This document shows, piece by piece, positions 25,371-35,214 of a stretch of 64,000 nucleotides of DNA. The translations under genes were made by a program, and so were the position numbers. Numbering within the stretch: the stretch's first letter is position 1; each line of letters starts with the position of its first letter. The stretch spans positions 40,090 through 104,089 of the forward strand of contig DXCC01000015.1 of NCBI GenBank assembly GCA_019116245.1, given 5' to 3'. A model generated the notes under the pieces. It saw only the letters and a list, made by a program, of their open reading frames with translations. It ran no database searches and was not told the DNA's origin. Origin of the DNA: Candidatus Tidjanibacter faecipullorum (lineage in GTDB: Bacteria; Bacteroidota; Bacteroidia; Bacteroidales; Rikenellaceae).

Positions 25371-26549
25371 ATGAAAAAAAATATCTTGCTGACGGTTGCC
25401 CTGTGCGCCGTTCTGGCCGGTTGCGGAGGCCGCAACGCTGCCCCCGCCCCCCACAATCATTCCGAAAACGAAACCTCCTGCCCCTCCGAGGCGGCCGACG
25501 CCCATCCGGAAACGGAGAAGAAGAGCGATCCCGACCTGATCGAATTCTCGCCGGAGCAGGCTGCCCGCACCGATTTTGCGGTGGATACCGTCCGGCGCGG
25601 CACGTTCCGGGAAACCCTGCCCTGCGGCGGTGAAATCTATGTATCGCAGAGCGAAGTTGCCGTTGTCTCGGCCCCCATCGCGGGTGTCGTCACCTTCGAG
25701 AACGGCCGCGTGATGGAGAACTCGGCCGTTCGGGCCGGTGAAGGGCTCTTCCGCATCTCCTCGGGTCACCTGGCCTCGGGCGACGCCGTCGAGAAGGCCC
25801 GCATCGCCTTCGAACAGGCCGAAGCCGACTACCGCCGCATCGAAGCACTCTACCGGGACAAGCTGGTCACCGAACGCGACTACCTGGCCGCCCAGGCCGA
25901 ATACCTCCGCACCAAGGCGGAATACGACCCCGTGCGGGTAGCCGACGAACGGGGTACGCTGGTCAAGGCACCGGCTGCCGGCTACGTACGCCAGCTCTCG
26001 GTGGCTCCGGGCGACTATGTGGCCATGGGACAGCCGCTGGCCACCATTGCCCGTTCGGGACGCATGCAGCTGCGCGCCTGGGTGTCGCAGCGCTACTTCG
26101 ACCGGATCGGGTCGTTCACCGATGCCGCTTTCCGGCTGGCTTCCGACGATACGTTCCGCCGCATCAGCGACCTGGGAGGCGAACTCTACACCTCGGGGCG
26201 CATCATTTCGCAGGGCACCACGCTGGTTCCCGTCGTCTTTGAGTTCAACGACGACCGCCGCTGCCCCGACGGCGCCGCTGCCGAAGTGATTCTGCTGGGC
26301 AGCGAACGTCCCGACGTGGTCACCGTACCCCTGTCGGCCGTCACCGAACAGCAGGGCATCTACCACGTCTACGAGCAGCTTGATCCCAACCACTACCGTC
26401 GCCGGCAGGTATGGCTCGGCGGCAACGACGGCGAACGGGTCGAGGTACTGCGCGGCCTCGAGGGAGGCGAACGGATCGTCACCCGCGGTGCGGTACAGGT
26501 ACGCATGGCTGCCGCATCGGGCTCCATTCCGCATGGTCACACCCACTAA
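25371..26549 (+). CDS. RND efflux periplasmic adaptor (CusB/CzcB-like, lipoprotein)
   Basis: A 392-residue membrane-fusion protein. It has a lipoprotein signal (LLTVALCAVLAGCGG) and a His-rich spacer (APAPHNHSENE), then a coiled hairpin flanked by lipoyl-like halves (VVSAPIAGVVTFENG, GTLVKAPAAGYVRQLSVAPG). A C-terminal barrel (VPLSAVTEQQGIYHVYEQLD) follows. The His-rich segment could bind the exported metal. It connects the inner-membrane pump to the outer-membrane channel. It lies 12 bp before the pump gene, in the same operon. Confidence 0.88.
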   Translation: MKKNILLTVALCAVLAGCGGRNAAPAPHNHSENETSCPSEAADAHPETEKKSDPDLIEFSPEQAARTDFAVDTVRRGTFRETLPCGGEIYVSQSEVAVVSAPIAGVVTFENGRVMENSAVRAGEGLFRISSGHLASGDAVEKARIAFEQAEADYRRIEALYRDKLVTERDYLAAQAEYLRTKAEYDPVRVADERGTLVKAPAAGYVRQLSVAPGDYVAMGQPLATIARSGRMQLRAWVSQRYFDRIGSFTDAAFRLASDDTFRRISDLGGELYTSGRIISQGTTLVPVVFEFNDDRRCPDGAAAEVILLGSERPDVVTVPLSAVTEQQGIYHVYEQLDPNHYRRRQVWLGGNDGERVEVLRGLEGGERIVTRGAVQVRMAAASGSIPHGHTH

Positions 26550-26561
26550 ACGACATCCGCC

Positions 26562-29500
26562 ATGTTGAACCGAATCATCCGATTTTCGCTCGACAACCGG
26601 CTGGTTGTCGTGATCGTCGCCGTGCTGCTCACCCTGGCAGGGCTCTGGGCGACCTCCCGCATGGAGGTGGACGTTTTTCCCGACCTGAATGCACCGACCG
26701 TCGTGGTCATGACCGAGGCCCAGGGCATGGCTGCCGAAGAGGTGGAGCGGCTGGTGACCTTCCCGATCGAAACCTCGCTCAACGGCGCCACCGACGTACG
26801 CCGCGTCCGCTCGCAATCGACCACGGGCTTCTCGGTGGTCTGGGTCGAGTTTGACTGGGATACCGATATCTACATTGCCCGCCAGATCGTCTCGGAGCGA
26901 CTGGCCTCCGTTGCCGAACAACTGCCGCCGACTGTCGGCCAGCCCACGCTGGGCCCGCAGTCGTCCATCCTCGGCGAGATGATGATCGTCGGCCTGACCG
27001 CCGACGGCGCGACGACGCCCGAACAGCTCCGCACGCTGGCCGACTGGACGATCCGTCCGCGCCTGCTCTCGGTGGCGGGCGTATCGCAGGTGGCCGTACT
27101 GGGCGGTGACATCCGCGAATACCAGATTCTCCTCTCGCCCGAACGCATGAATGCGCTGGGCGTCACCCTGGGCGACATGCTGGCGGCCGCCGAAGAGATG
27201 AACCGCAACGCCTCGGGCAGCGTGCTGTACGAGTACGGCAACGAATACATCGTGCGCGGCATGGCCTCCACGACCGATACGGCGCTGATTGCCGGCAGTC
27301 TGGTACGCCTCTCCGATACGGGCGAACCGATCCTCTTCAGCGACATCGCCGACGTGCGCATCGGGGCCAAACAGCCCCGTCTGGGCGTCGCCTCGGTGGA
27401 GGGTGAGCCGGCCGTCCTGCTGACCGTCACCAAACAGCCCTACACGAGTACCATCGACCTGACCCGCACCCTCGACGCCACCCTCGCCGACCTGGCCTCG
27501 TCGCTGCCCGAGGATGTGACCGTCAAGACCGACATCTTCCGTCAGGAACGTTTCATCGACAGCTCGATCGCCAACATCCGCCAGTCGATCGTCGAAGGCG
27601 CCCTGTTCGTCATCATCGTGCTGCTCTTCTTCCTGATGAACGGCCGCGTGACCGTCATCTCGCTGACGGCCATGCCGCTGTCGCTGCTGATCGCCATCAT
27701 CGTCCTGCGCCTGACCGGCAACACGATCAACACGATGAGCCTCGGCGGTATGGCGATCGCCATCGGTTCGCTGGTGGACGACGCCATCATCGACGTGGAG
27801 AACGTCTACAAGCGGCTGCGCGAAAACCATGCCCGACCGCGCGAGGAACGCCTTCCCACCCTGAAAGTCGTCTATGACGCCTCGCGCGAGATCCGCGTAT
27901 CGATCGTCAATGCCACCTTCATCACCATCGTGGCTTTCGTGCCCCTCTTCTTCCTCAGCGGCATGGAGGGACGCATGCTCCGCCCGCTGGGCATCGCCTT
28001 CATCGTCTCGCTGCTGGCCTCGCTGCTGGTAGCCGTCACCCTCACGCCGGTCATGTCGAGCTACATGCTCACCACCCCGCGCGCCCTGCGCCGCGGCGAG
28101 AAGGAATCGCCCGTAGTCCGTTTCTTCCAGCGCATCTACCGCCGCGCCCTGGAGTGGACACTCAACCGGCGCCGGGCCGTGCTGGGTACGGTCATCGTCC
28201 TCTTCGCCGGCGCCATCGTCCTCTTCTGCACCTTCGGCAGCAGTTTCCTGCCCCCCTTCAATGAAGGTTCGCTGACGGTGGGCGTAGCCACGATGCCGGG
28301 CGTCTCGCTCGAAGAGTCCGACCGCATGGGCCGCATGGTAGAGGAGATTCTCCTCGAGGTGCCCGAGATCCAGACCGTGGCCCGCAAGACCGGCCGCGCC
28401 GAACTGGACGAACACGCCCTCGGAGTCAATGCCTCCGAACTGGAGGCCCCCTTCGTACTGGACAAGCGGTCGCGCGACGAGTTTCTCGCCGATGTCCGCC
28501 ACCGGCTCTCCGAACTGCGCGGCGTGACCATCGAGGTGGGCCAGCCCATTTCGCACCGCATCGATGCCATGCTTTCGGGTACGAAAGCCAACATTGCCGT
28601 CAAACTCTTCGGCGATGACCTGAACCAGCTCTACGCCACGGCCGTCCGCATCGGCAATGCCATCGGCGGTCTGGAGGAGATCGCCGACGTGAGCGTCGAG
28701 CAGCAGGTGGAGCGTGCCGAACTGCAGATCACACCCCGCCGCGACATGCTGGCCCGCTACGGCGTGACGATGCCCGAATTCAACCAGTTTGTCACCACGG
28801 CGCTGGCCGGTACGGTCGTCTCGCAGGTCTACGAGGGCAACAACACCTTCGACCTGACCGTCAAGGTGGACGACAGCCGGCGCAACACGATGGACCGCAT
28901 CGGCGATCTGCTCGTGGACGGCACGGCCGGCAAGGTGCCGTTGAGCTACCTGGCCGACATCCGCTCCTCGGCGGGTCCCAATACGATCAGCCGCGAGAAT
29001 GTCAAGCGCAAGATTGTCGTTTCGGCCAACGTGGTGGGCGGCGACCTGGGCGGTGCGGTGGAGGCCATCCGCAAGACCATCGACCGCGAAGTCACCCTGC
29101 CCGAAGGCTACTACATCGAATACGGCGGCCAATTCGAGAGCCAGCAGTCGGCCTCGCGCACGCTGCTCTTCGCCTCGTGCATTGCCCTGCTGGTGATCTT
29201 CATGCTGATCTTCCAGGAGTTCCGCAGCCTGCCCCTGTCGGCCATGATCATGGTCAACCTGCCCTTCGCCCTGATCGGCGGCGTGGCCAGCATCGGACTC
29301 ACGTCGGGCGTGGTGAGCATTCCGTCGATCATCGGCCTCATCTCGCTCTTCGGCATCTCGGTGCGCAACGGCATCCTGCTCGTGTCGCACTACAACCAGC
29401 TCCGCGCCGACGGTCTGGGCCTGCGCGAGGCCGTCATCCAGGGATCGCTCGACCGACTGACCCCCATCCTGATGACCTCGCTGACCACTGCCCTGGCCCT

Positions 29501-29693
29501 GATTCCGCTGGCCCTCGGCAGCGAGGTCTCCGGCAACGAGATACAGAGCCCGATGGCGCAGGTCATCCTCGGCGGACTGGTCAGCTCCACCCTGCTCAAC
29601 GGCTTCGTCATGCCGATCATGTATCTGATTTTCGGACGACGCGCCGTCGTCGCTCCGGCCACACCGAACGAAAAAGCTCTCTGCCATGAATAA
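26562..29693 (+). CDS. Heavy-metal RND efflux pump (CusA/CzcA family)
   Basis: A 1043-residue inner-membrane pump, HME family. It opens MLNRIIRFSLDNRLVVVIVA and has the HME Asp-rich segment GSLVDDAIIDVENVYKRLRE in the membrane (proton relay) and the periplasmic PGVSLEESDRMGRMVEE part. C-terminal LISLFGISVRNGILLVSHYN mirrors the first half, giving the duplicated 12-helix layout. It pumps monovalent or divalent metal cations out of the periplasm. Whether it prefers Cu/Ag or Zn/Co/Cd is not clear from sequence alone. It overlaps the next gene by 8 bp. Confidence 0.92.
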   Translation: MLNRIIRFSLDNRLVVVIVAVLLTLAGLWATSRMEVDVFPDLNAPTVVVMTEAQGMAAEEVERLVTFPIETSLNGATDVRRVRSQSTTGFSVVWVEFDWDTDIYIARQIVSERLASVAEQLPPTVGQPTLGPQSSILGEMMIVGLTADGATTPEQLRTLADWTIRPRLLSVAGVSQVAVLGGDIREYQILLSPERMNALGVTLGDMLAAAEEMNRNASGSVLYEYGNEYIVRGMASTTDTALIAGSLVRLSDTGEPILFSDIADVRIGAKQPRLGVASVEGEPAVLLTVTKQPYTSTIDLTRTLDATLADLASSLPEDVTVKTDIFRQERFIDSSIANIRQSIVEGALFVIIVLLFFLMNGRVTVISLTAMPLSLLIAIIVLRLTGNTINTMSLGGMAIAIGSLVDDAIIDVENVYKRLRENHARPREERLPTLKVVYDASREIRVSIVNATFITIVAFVPLFFLSGMEGRMLRPLGIAFIVSLLASLLVAVTLTPVMSSYMLTTPRALRRGEKESPVVRFFQRIYRRALEWTLNRRRAVLGTVIVLFAGAIVLFCTFGSSFLPPFNEGSLTVGVATMPGVSLEESDRMGRMVEEILLEVPEIQTVARKTGRAELDEHALGVNASELEAPFVLDKRSRDEFLADVRHRLSELRGVTIEVGQPISHRIDAMLSGTKANIAVKLFGDDLNQLYATAVRIGNAIGGLEEIADVSVEQQVERAELQITPRRDMLARYGVTMPEFNQFVTTALAGTVVSQVYEGNNTFDLTVKVDDSRRNTMDRIGDLLVDGTAGKVPLSYLADIRSSAGPNTISRENVKRKIVVSANVVGGDLGGAVEAIRKTIDREVTLPEGYYIEYGGQFESQQSASRTLLFASCIALLVIFMLIFQEFRSLPLSAMIMVNLPFALIGGVASIGLTSGVVSIPSIIGLISLFGISVRNGILLVSHYNQLRADGLGLREAVIQGSLDRLTPILMTSLTTALALIPLALGSEVSGNEIQSPMAQVILGGLVSSTLLNGFVMPIMYLIFGRRAVVAPATPNEKALCHE

Positions 29694-30864
29694 GAAACTC
29701 GGAATGCTCGCCCTCGGTCTGCTGCTTGCCGGACCGGTGGCCGCACAGAACGAACTGCAATACGTCCTCGAAAGCATCGAGCGCAACAACCTCACCCTGC
29801 AGGCCGAACACTACGCCTCCCAGGGACGCACCTACGAGGCCCGCATGGGCAACTCGCTGGAACCGCTCTCCGTGGCCTACGAATCGGTTGGCGAAGGCGG
29901 ACTGCCGGTCGGCCAGGCCGGCGAACTGGAGATCTCCCAGGAGTTTGCCCTGCCGATGCTCTACGCCGCCCGCAACCGGAAGGCCCGCTCCCTCGCCTCG
30001 CAGTACGAGGCCGAATACCTCGCCCTGCGCCAGCAGACGCTGCTCGAAGCCAAGGAGATCTACCTGGAACTGTGTGCCCTGCAGGCCATCGTCGCCGTCA
30101 ACCGGCCGCGCATGCAGGCAGCCGAACACCTGGCCCGCCTCTATGAGACGCGCTACCAGACGGGCGATGCCACGCTGATCGACAAGAACCGGGCCGAATT
30201 CGAGGAACTGCTGCTCCGCGAGAGCCTCTCGACGGTCGACCTGCGGATCATCGAACTGGAACGCCGGCTGACGACCCTCAACGGCGGACAGCCCCTCGCA
30301 TGCTCCTACGTGATGCCGCCGATGGAGACCCTCTCGCCGCTCGACTCCCTGCAGGCGGACTGGGAGGCCTACGCCCCCGATCTGACCGTAGCCCGGCTGC
30401 AGGCAGAGGCTGCCGGGGACGATGTCAAGGTCAGCCGCCGCGAGGCGCTGCCCCGGCTGGGACTCGGTTACAAGGCGACCTACGGTGAGGGAAGCTACAA
30501 CAACGGCCTGACGGCCGGCCTCAGCATTCCGCTCTTCTCGAACCGCCACAATGTCAAACGGGCGCAGGCCTACGAACGGGCCGCCCGGGCCGAAGCGGAA
30601 GCCGCCGTGGTGGAGAAGCGCAATACGGTGAACGAACTCTATGCCAAGGCGGACTATGCCGCCCGCCTGCTGCAGTCGTTCGACATCATGCCCGATGCGG
30701 ATTCCTACGTCGGCGTGTTGGTGCGCCTGCTCGAATCGGGCCAGATGAACATCATCGACTACTATTCGGAGCTGGACACGCTCTACCAGACGCTCGAGAC
30801 CCGCATCCGGATCGAAATGGAGTACCGGCTCGGCGTGGCCCGGCTGCTGGTCATCTACCTGTAA
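29686..30864 (+). CDS. TolC-family outer-membrane protein of the metal-efflux system
   Basis: A 392-residue exported protein with a signal peptide (MLALGLLLAGPVAA) and two repeats of long helices, e.g. RRSLASQYEAEYLALRQQ and YERAARAEAEAAVVEKRN, the TolC coiled barrel. It forms the outer-membrane tunnel of the pump. Its start overlaps the end of the pump gene, so they are translationally coupled. A terminator follows at 30886. Confidence 0.85.
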   Translation: MNKKLGMLALGLLLAGPVAAQNELQYVLESIERNNLTLQAEHYASQGRTYEARMGNSLEPLSVAYESVGEGGLPVGQAGELEISQEFALPMLYAARNRKARSLASQYEAEYLALRQQTLLEAKEIYLELCALQAIVAVNRPRMQAAEHLARLYETRYQTGDATLIDKNRAEFEELLLRESLSTVDLRIIELERRLTTLNGGQPLACSYVMPPMETLSPLDSLQADWEAYAPDLTVARLQAEAAGDDVKVSRREALPRLGLGYKATYGEGSYNNGLTAGLSIPLFSNRHNVKRAQAYERAARAEAEAAVVEKRNTVNELYAKADYAARLLQSFDIMPDADSYVGVLVRLLESGQMNIIDYYSELDTLYQTLETRIRIEMEYRLGVARLLVIYL

Positions 30865-30885
30865 CCGGCCCGCTCCCTACGCAAA

Positions 30886-30920
30886 AGGAGGCTGCCCCGT
30901 GAAGGACAGCCTCCTGTTTT
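30886..30920 (+). terminator. Terminator of the metal-efflux operon
   Basis: AGGAGGCTG (30886-30894) pairs with CAGCCTCCT (30907-30915), then GTTTT. Convergent with the phosphatase gene. Confidence 0.75.
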
Positions 30921-30949
30921 ATGCGTTGCGCATCCCGGCCGCAGGGCGG

Positions 30950-31672
30950 TTACTCGAACAGCATCCGGTTGTTGGCCACGAGCGGCCGCACCGCTTCGAA
31001 CACCTTGCGGGATACGCTGCCCCGCTGCAGCGCGTCGAGATAGCCCGAATTGTGGGTATCCGTTCCGACAAACGTATAGACGCCCTGACGCAGGAGCGAC
31101 TCGGCGCACCGCCGGGCGTTGCCGCCATGGAATCCGCACAGGGAGAGCAGGTTGAGCTGCAGCTTATACTGCTTGAACAGATTCATCACCTTGCTGCCGC
31201 CGTCGTTCTGGACAAAGGCGTACCGCTCCGGATGGGCCAGAATGATCTCATAGCCGGCAAGCGCCGCCTCGAAAAGAATATCGAACGCATGGACGCTGTA
31301 ACCGCTGATCGAGAACTCGGCCAGCACATGCCGCCCCGCCATGGTCAGCGGCTCGCCCGCCATGCGCTCGGCAAACTTGTCGTCAACGAAATACTCGGCT
31401 GCCAGCCGCACGTCCAGCCCCGCTTCGGGACGGAAGGCGGCAAACTCGCGCCACAGATCCGCCTCGGTGCGGCTGTCATAGGCACCGTGGATCAGATGCG
31501 GCGTCAGATACATGCCCCGCATCCCCATGCTCTGCATCCGGAGCTGCAGGTCGCGGCTCTTTTCGGGCGTGGCGGCACCGTCGTCCACCCCCGGCAGGAG
31601 GTGGCAGTGGATGTCGTAGTAGCCGTCGAGCAGGTCGGCGAGGTAATAATGCTTGCTGCAAAAACTGAACAT
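30950..31672 (-). CDS. CpsB/YwqE-type tyrosine phosphatase (PHP domain)
   Basis: A 240-residue metal-dependent phosphatase. From ATG 31672 it reads MFSFCSKHYYLADLLDGYYD, then IHCHLLPGVDDG (first metal site), YLTPHLIHGAYD, and later LAHPERY and FVGTDTHNSG, the standard PHP residues. It dephosphorylates tyrosine kinases that steer capsular or exopolysaccharide synthesis. It lies 20 bp after the UDP-xylose synthase gene, with which it is probably co-transcribed, in keeping with sugar polymer metabolism. Longer upstream frames overlap the UXS gene and are rejected. Confidence 0.85.
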   Translation of the reverse strand: MFSFCSKHYYLADLLDGYYDIHCHLLPGVDDGAATPEKSRDLQLRMQSMGMRGMYLTPHLIHGAYDSRTEADLWREFAAFRPEAGLDVRLAAEYFVDDKFAERMAGEPLTMAGRHVLAEFSISGYSVHAFDILFEAALAGYEIILAHPERYAFVQNDGGSKVMNLFKQYKLQLNLLSLCGFHGGNARRCAESLLRQGVYTFVGTDTHNSGYLDALQRGSVSRKVFEAVRPLVANNRMLFE

Positions 31673-31692
31673 ATCGCAAAAAATAGGGTGTG

Positions 31693-32625
31693 CTATACGA
31701 TGGTCCGGAAGTAGGCGATCGTCCGCTCCAGCCCCTCCCGCAACGGTACGCGGGGCTGCCAGCCGTCGAGCATCCGGCGGGCCAGCGTAATGTCGGGCTG
31801 GCGCTGCCGCGGATCGTCGGACGGCAGCGGACGGAAGACGATGCGGGAGTCGGATCCGACCAGTTCCCGGATCTGTCGGGCCAGTTCGAGGATTGTGAAC
31901 TCGTTCGGGTTGCCGAGATTGACCGGTCCCGTAAAGCCGTCGCAGTTCATCATGCGGATCATTCCTTCGACCAGATCGGAGACATACTGGAAACTGCGCG
32001 TCTGCGAACCGTCGCCGTAGATGGTCAGCTCCTCGCCCCGCAGCGCCTGCACGATGAAATTCGAGATGACGCGGCCGTCGCCGATATTCATGTTCGGCCC
32101 GTAGGTATTGAAAATACGGACGATGCGGATATCCACGCCGTTCTGACGGTGGTAATCCATGAAGAGCGACTCGGCACACCGCTTCCCCTCGTCATAGCAG
32201 GAGCGCAGGCCGATCGGATTGACGTGTCCCCAATAGGCTTCCGTCTGGGGGTGCTGGTCGGGATCGCCGTACACCTCCGACGTGGAGGCCTGCAGAATGC
32301 GGGCCCGGACCCGTTTGGCAAGCCCCAGCATGTTGAGCGCCCCCAGGAACGAGGTCTTGGTGGTCTTGATCGGATTGTACTGGTAGTGGATCGGCGAAGC
32401 GGGACAGGCCAGGTTGTAGATCTGGTCCACCTCGGCGTAATAGGGCGAGGTGACGTCGTGACGCACCAGCTCGAAATTGCCGCAGCCCATCAGCGCCTTC
32501 ACATTGGCCTTGCTGCCCGTAAAATAGTTGTCCAGACAAATGACGTCGTGCCCTTCGTTCACCAGCCGCTCGCACAGATGCGACCCGATGAAGCCGGCAC
32601 CTCCCGTAACCAGTATCCTTTTCAT
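31693..32625 (-). CDS. uxs: UDP-glucuronate decarboxylase / UDP-xylose synthase (SDR)
   Basis: A 310-residue short-chain dehydrogenase. It begins [20 protein letters not shown] (NAD-binding GxxGxxG), has the catalytic [13 protein letters not shown] (Tyr-x-x-x-Lys) and the [10 protein letters not shown] segment near the end. It converts UDP-glucuronate to UDP-xylose for polysaccharide synthesis. Length and motifs fit bacterial UXS rather than dTDP-glucose dehydratase. The start was set at ATG 32625; a much longer frame overlaps the divergent FKBP genes and is not real. Confidence 0.9.
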   Translation of the reverse strand: MKRILVTGGAGFIGSHLCERLVNEGHDVICLDNYFTGSKANVKALMGCGNFELVRHDVTSPYYAEVDQIYNLACPASPIHYQYNPIKTTKTSFLGALNMLGLAKRVRARILQASTSEVYGDPDQHPQTEAYWGHVNPIGLRSCYDEGKRCAESLFMDYHRQNGVDIRIVRIFNTYGPNMNIGDGRVISNFIVQALRGEELTIYGDGSQTRSFQYVSDLVEGMIRMMNCDGFTGPVNLGNPNEFTILELARQIRELVGSDSRIVFRPLPSDDPRQRQPDITLARRMLDGWQPRVPLREGLERTIAYFRTIV

Positions 32626-32670
32626 CCGAAATCCGTTTTCTCTCCATCCGGCGGCCGGAACCGCCGACTG

Positions 32671-32678
32671 CAAAGGTA
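32671..32678 (-). promoter_or_regulatory. -7 box of the uxs-phosphatase operon
   Basis: Minus-strand TACCTTTG, 45 bp before the uxs ATG. Confidence 0.55.
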
Positions 32679-32804
32679 ACCTTTTTCGGTAAACGATCGC
32701 CCGAAAAAGCCCGACGTTCCAGCGCCTCATACAATGAACGGCCCATTGCGGCGTTATTATATGCGGGGAGCAGCCGATCGGGATCGGGAGACGGCTTTTT
32801 TGCG

Positions 32805-32812
32805 TATCTTTG
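32805..32812 (+). promoter_or_regulatory. -7 box of the FKBP-like lipoprotein operon
   Basis: TATCTTTG, 44 bp before the ATG at 32857; divergent from the uxs promoter. Confidence 0.6.
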
Positions 32813-32856
32813 TTCCGATCCGCCATCGGGCGGAACCGACACTTCCCTTGTAGCAT

Positions 32857-33417
32857 ATGAAGGCCAGAACCAGAAGTTTCATCGTCACGGCAATCGCATC
32901 GGCCACGGTGCTGTTCGCAGCGGGCTGCGGTACGCAGGAGACCATCTTCAGCTCCCAGTTGGAGACCATCCGCACGTGGATCACCTCCCAGTCCGACAAC
33001 AACGGTCCCGACTACGAGGAGGTGGCCTCGGGCGTCTACCGCGCCATCATCCTGCCGGACGACGGCCGCGGCGCGCCTTTCATCGCCGCCGGCGACAGCC
33101 TCTACGTGTGGTACGAGATCTACCAGTTCTCCTCGGGCTTCCAGCGGAACAACACCAGTGCGCTGATCTACACCAACAAGAAGGAGAAGATGCCGACGAA
33201 TGTCCGCTGGGACGACGACGTGCTGAAGCTCCGGCTGGGCGACGGGTCGCTGCTGCGGGGCGTGGAGAAATCGCTGGACGGCTGTGCCCAGAGCGACACG
33301 GTCAGCGTCGTGCTGACCTCCAGCAACGCCTACGGCAAGGTACAGATGCAGCAGGTGCCGCCCAATACGCCGCTCATCTGGTTCATCGACGTTGAAAAAG
33401 TAATCAAAAACGAATAA
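32857..33417 (+). CDS. FKBP-type peptidyl-prolyl isomerase lipoprotein
   Basis: A 186-residue lipoprotein (signal and lipobox in VLFAAGCG) with an FKBP-like domain. Segments such as [16 protein letters not shown] and [17 protein letters not shown] resemble the FKBP core, and [10 protein letters not shown] is its final strand. It would assist folding of envelope proteins in the periplasm. It is the first of two such genes, 15 bp apart. The match to catalytic FKBP residues is partial, so activity is uncertain. Confidence 0.7.
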   Translation: MKARTRSFIVTAIASATVLFAAGCGTQETIFSSQLETIRTWITSQSDNNGPDYEEVASGVYRAIILPDDGRGAPFIAAGDSLYVWYEIYQFSSGFQRNNTSALIYTNKKEKMPTNVRWDDDVLKLRLGDGSLLRGVEKSLDGCAQSDTVSVVLTSSNAYGKVQMQQVPPNTPLIWFIDVEKVIKNE

Positions 33418-33432
33418 GACAACCCCACGCTT

Positions 33433-34650
33433 ATGAATCGCATCCTCTTCCTGCTTGCAGTCGGCTGCTCCGCCCTTGTCTCGTTTGCCTGCACCCACGA
33501 GAGCAAAACGGACACGGACGCCATCACGCGCCGCTCGTTCGAAGCCTGGATGGCCGCCCACGCCCCGCAGGCCGAACCGCTGGGCGACACGGGACTCTAC
33601 TACGAAGTGCTGGCCCAGTCCGAGGAGGGTTCCTCGGGCAAGGTCGATGTCCGCGGCAAGTGGATCGACGTCAGCTACCGGATGAGCACGCTGGAGGGCG
33701 ACATCTTCTACAACCGCGACGAAGCGACCGCACGGCTGATCGGCAACTACGACGACTATACGCACTATGTGCCCGAACGGTTCTACATCGCCAGTTCGTG
33801 GAACAAGAGCAGCCTGCCCAAGGGACTCTACACCGCCTTCACGGAGATCGTGCCGGGCCAGACGTGGCGTGTCTACGTGCCGGCCGACATGGCCTTCTCC
33901 TCGAGCGGTTTCGACATGACCTCCTACGGCTACGGTGGCCAGAACGCCCTGGGGGCCGACAAGGCCATCATCATCGACGAACTCCGCATCACGGACATCA
34001 TCGAGAACCCCCAGCAGCAGGGCGACGACCAGATCCGTACGCTGGCCACCACACCCCGGCCGGAGGGCTGGGGCAAATACCCGAACGACACCGTCCGTCA
34101 AGGCCTCTACATGGATGTGCTCTACCGCACCATGGCGCAGGACACCATCCCGGTAGGCAGCCAGGTGGAGATCTACTACAAGGTAAGCTTCCTGGACGGC
34201 CAGCTGATCGACTCGAACATCGACTCCGTGCTGACCAACCGTTTCGGCACCGTCCGCTCGTCGGACATCACCTCGGCCATTACCGTGACGCGCATGGCCG
34301 AAGGCTCCACCGCCACGAACGGGTACCAGATGCCGGCCAAGGTCTTCTACGCCATCCTGCCCGACGTCTGCTACGGCGACTCGTTGCGGATTGCCGTGCC
34401 GGCCAAATACGGCTACTTCACGGAGTACATGCCGCCGAACAAGAGCGAATCGCAATGGACGGCCTCCACGACCTTCAACAACTACAAGGGATACGACTAC
34501 GGAGACTACACCATCGACGACACGGACTACTATTTCGGCGCCTCGACCTTCTACATGCCGACGGCCTCCTCTTCCGTCGTCTCCATCGCCGAGATCAAGC
34601 CCTACACGCCGCTGATCTACGAGCTGGTGGTTCGCAAACCGGAGAACTAA
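33433..34650 (+). CDS. Tandem FKBP-like lipoprotein
   Basis: A 405-residue lipoprotein (lipobox region LVSFACTHE). Two FKBP-like halves are seen: [20 protein letters not shown]...[14 protein letters not shown] and then [20 protein letters not shown]...[13 protein letters not shown], each with the FKBP strand order. It probably acts in the periplasm on protein folding with the smaller neighbour. The aromatic-rich C-terminus is unusual for an FKBP. It ends before a perfect terminator. Confidence 0.65.
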   Translation: MNRILFLLAVGCSALVSFACTHESKTDTDAITRRSFEAWMAAHAPQAEPLGDTGLYYEVLAQSEEGSSGKVDVRGKWIDVSYRMSTLEGDIFYNRDEATARLIGNYDDYTHYVPERFYIASSWNKSSLPKGLYTAFTEIVPGQTWRVYVPADMAFSSSGFDMTSYGYGGQNALGADKAIIIDELRITDIIENPQQQGDDQIRTLATTPRPEGWGKYPNDTVRQGLYMDVLYRTMAQDTIPVGSQVEIYYKVSFLDGQLIDSNIDSVLTNRFGTVRSSDITSAITVTRMAEGSTATNGYQMPAKVFYAILPDVCYGDSLRIAVPAKYGYFTEYMPPNKSESQWTASTTFNNYKGYDYGDYTIDDTDYYFGASTFYMPTASSSVVSIAEIKPYTPLIYELVVRKPEN

Positions 34651-34670
34651 TCCCCCCTACATAATATATA

Positions 34671-34721
34671 CAAAAGCGAGCGCCGCTGCCGGACCGGAAT
34701 CCGCAGCGGCGCTCGCTTTTG
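34671..34721. terminator. Bidirectional terminator after the FKBP operon
   Basis: A 19-bp perfect stem (34671-34689 with 34703-34721), A-rich on the 5' side and T-rich on the 3' side, so active for both convergent transcripts. Confidence 0.88.
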
Positions 34722-34739
34722 TATCCAAAGGATGTTGCC

Positions 34740-35204
34740 CTACCGGATACGGTCAAGCGACCGGATGAGCAGAATATCCTTGCGGATACCCAGCAGGCCC
34801 AGGTAGGCGAAGATCAGCGCAAAGAGGGGGAAGAGTGCGGCAATGTGCATCCGCCAGGCCGCAGTGGCAAAGCCGCCCAGACTCTGTACGCCACCCCAGA
34901 TGTAATAAATCTCGAAGACGATCGTACCGGCCAGCAGTACCATCTCCACCACGCACAGACGGAACTGCACGAGGCGTTTCTTGAAGAGGAAAATGATGAC
35001 CAGTGCAAGCAGCGCGGCACAGCCGGCCAGCGCCGAAAGGCCATAGGCGCTCAGCACCATCTGCCCCTCCGCATCGAAGAAGCCGAGGGCGTTCAACTTC
35101 ATCTCCGCGGCACCGCCGAGAAACGAGCTGAGCGGCATCGCAAAGGTCAGGCCGGTCAGCACGGCGGCGAGCAGCAGATAAAGCGATTGAATTCTCTGAA
35201 TCAT
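34740..35204 (-). CDS. DUF4293 family membrane protein
   Basis: A 154-residue protein with four membrane segments (YLLLAAVLTGLTFAMPL, LSALAGCAALLALVIIFLF, VVEMVLLAGTIVFEIYYIW and LFPLFALIFAYLGLLGI), opening MIQRIQSLYLLLAA, the DUF4293 hallmark. It is found in Bacteroidetes; function unknown. It lies 10 bp after the glycosyltransferase gene and is probably in the same operon. Confidence 0.8.
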   Translation of the reverse strand: MIQRIQSLYLLLAAVLTGLTFAMPLSSFLGGAAEMKLNALGFFDAEGQMVLSAYGLSALAGCAALLALVIIFLFKKRLVQFRLCVVEMVLLAGTIVFEIYYIWGGVQSLGGFATAAWRMHIAALFPLFALIFAYLGLLGIRKDILLIRSLDRIR

Positions 35205-35214
35205 ATTGGTTTCG

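Noticed and set aside
25332..29795. A 1487-codon minus-strand frame opposite the RND pump
   Set aside because: It is the mirror of the pump and adaptor genes, rich in His, Gly, Arg and Asp from antisense of GC-rich codons; no domain is visible.
31693..34455. A 920-codon minus-strand frame
   Set aside because: Only its 3' part (to 32625) is the UXS gene. The rest overlaps the two well-supported FKBP-like genes on the plus strand and has no signature of its own.
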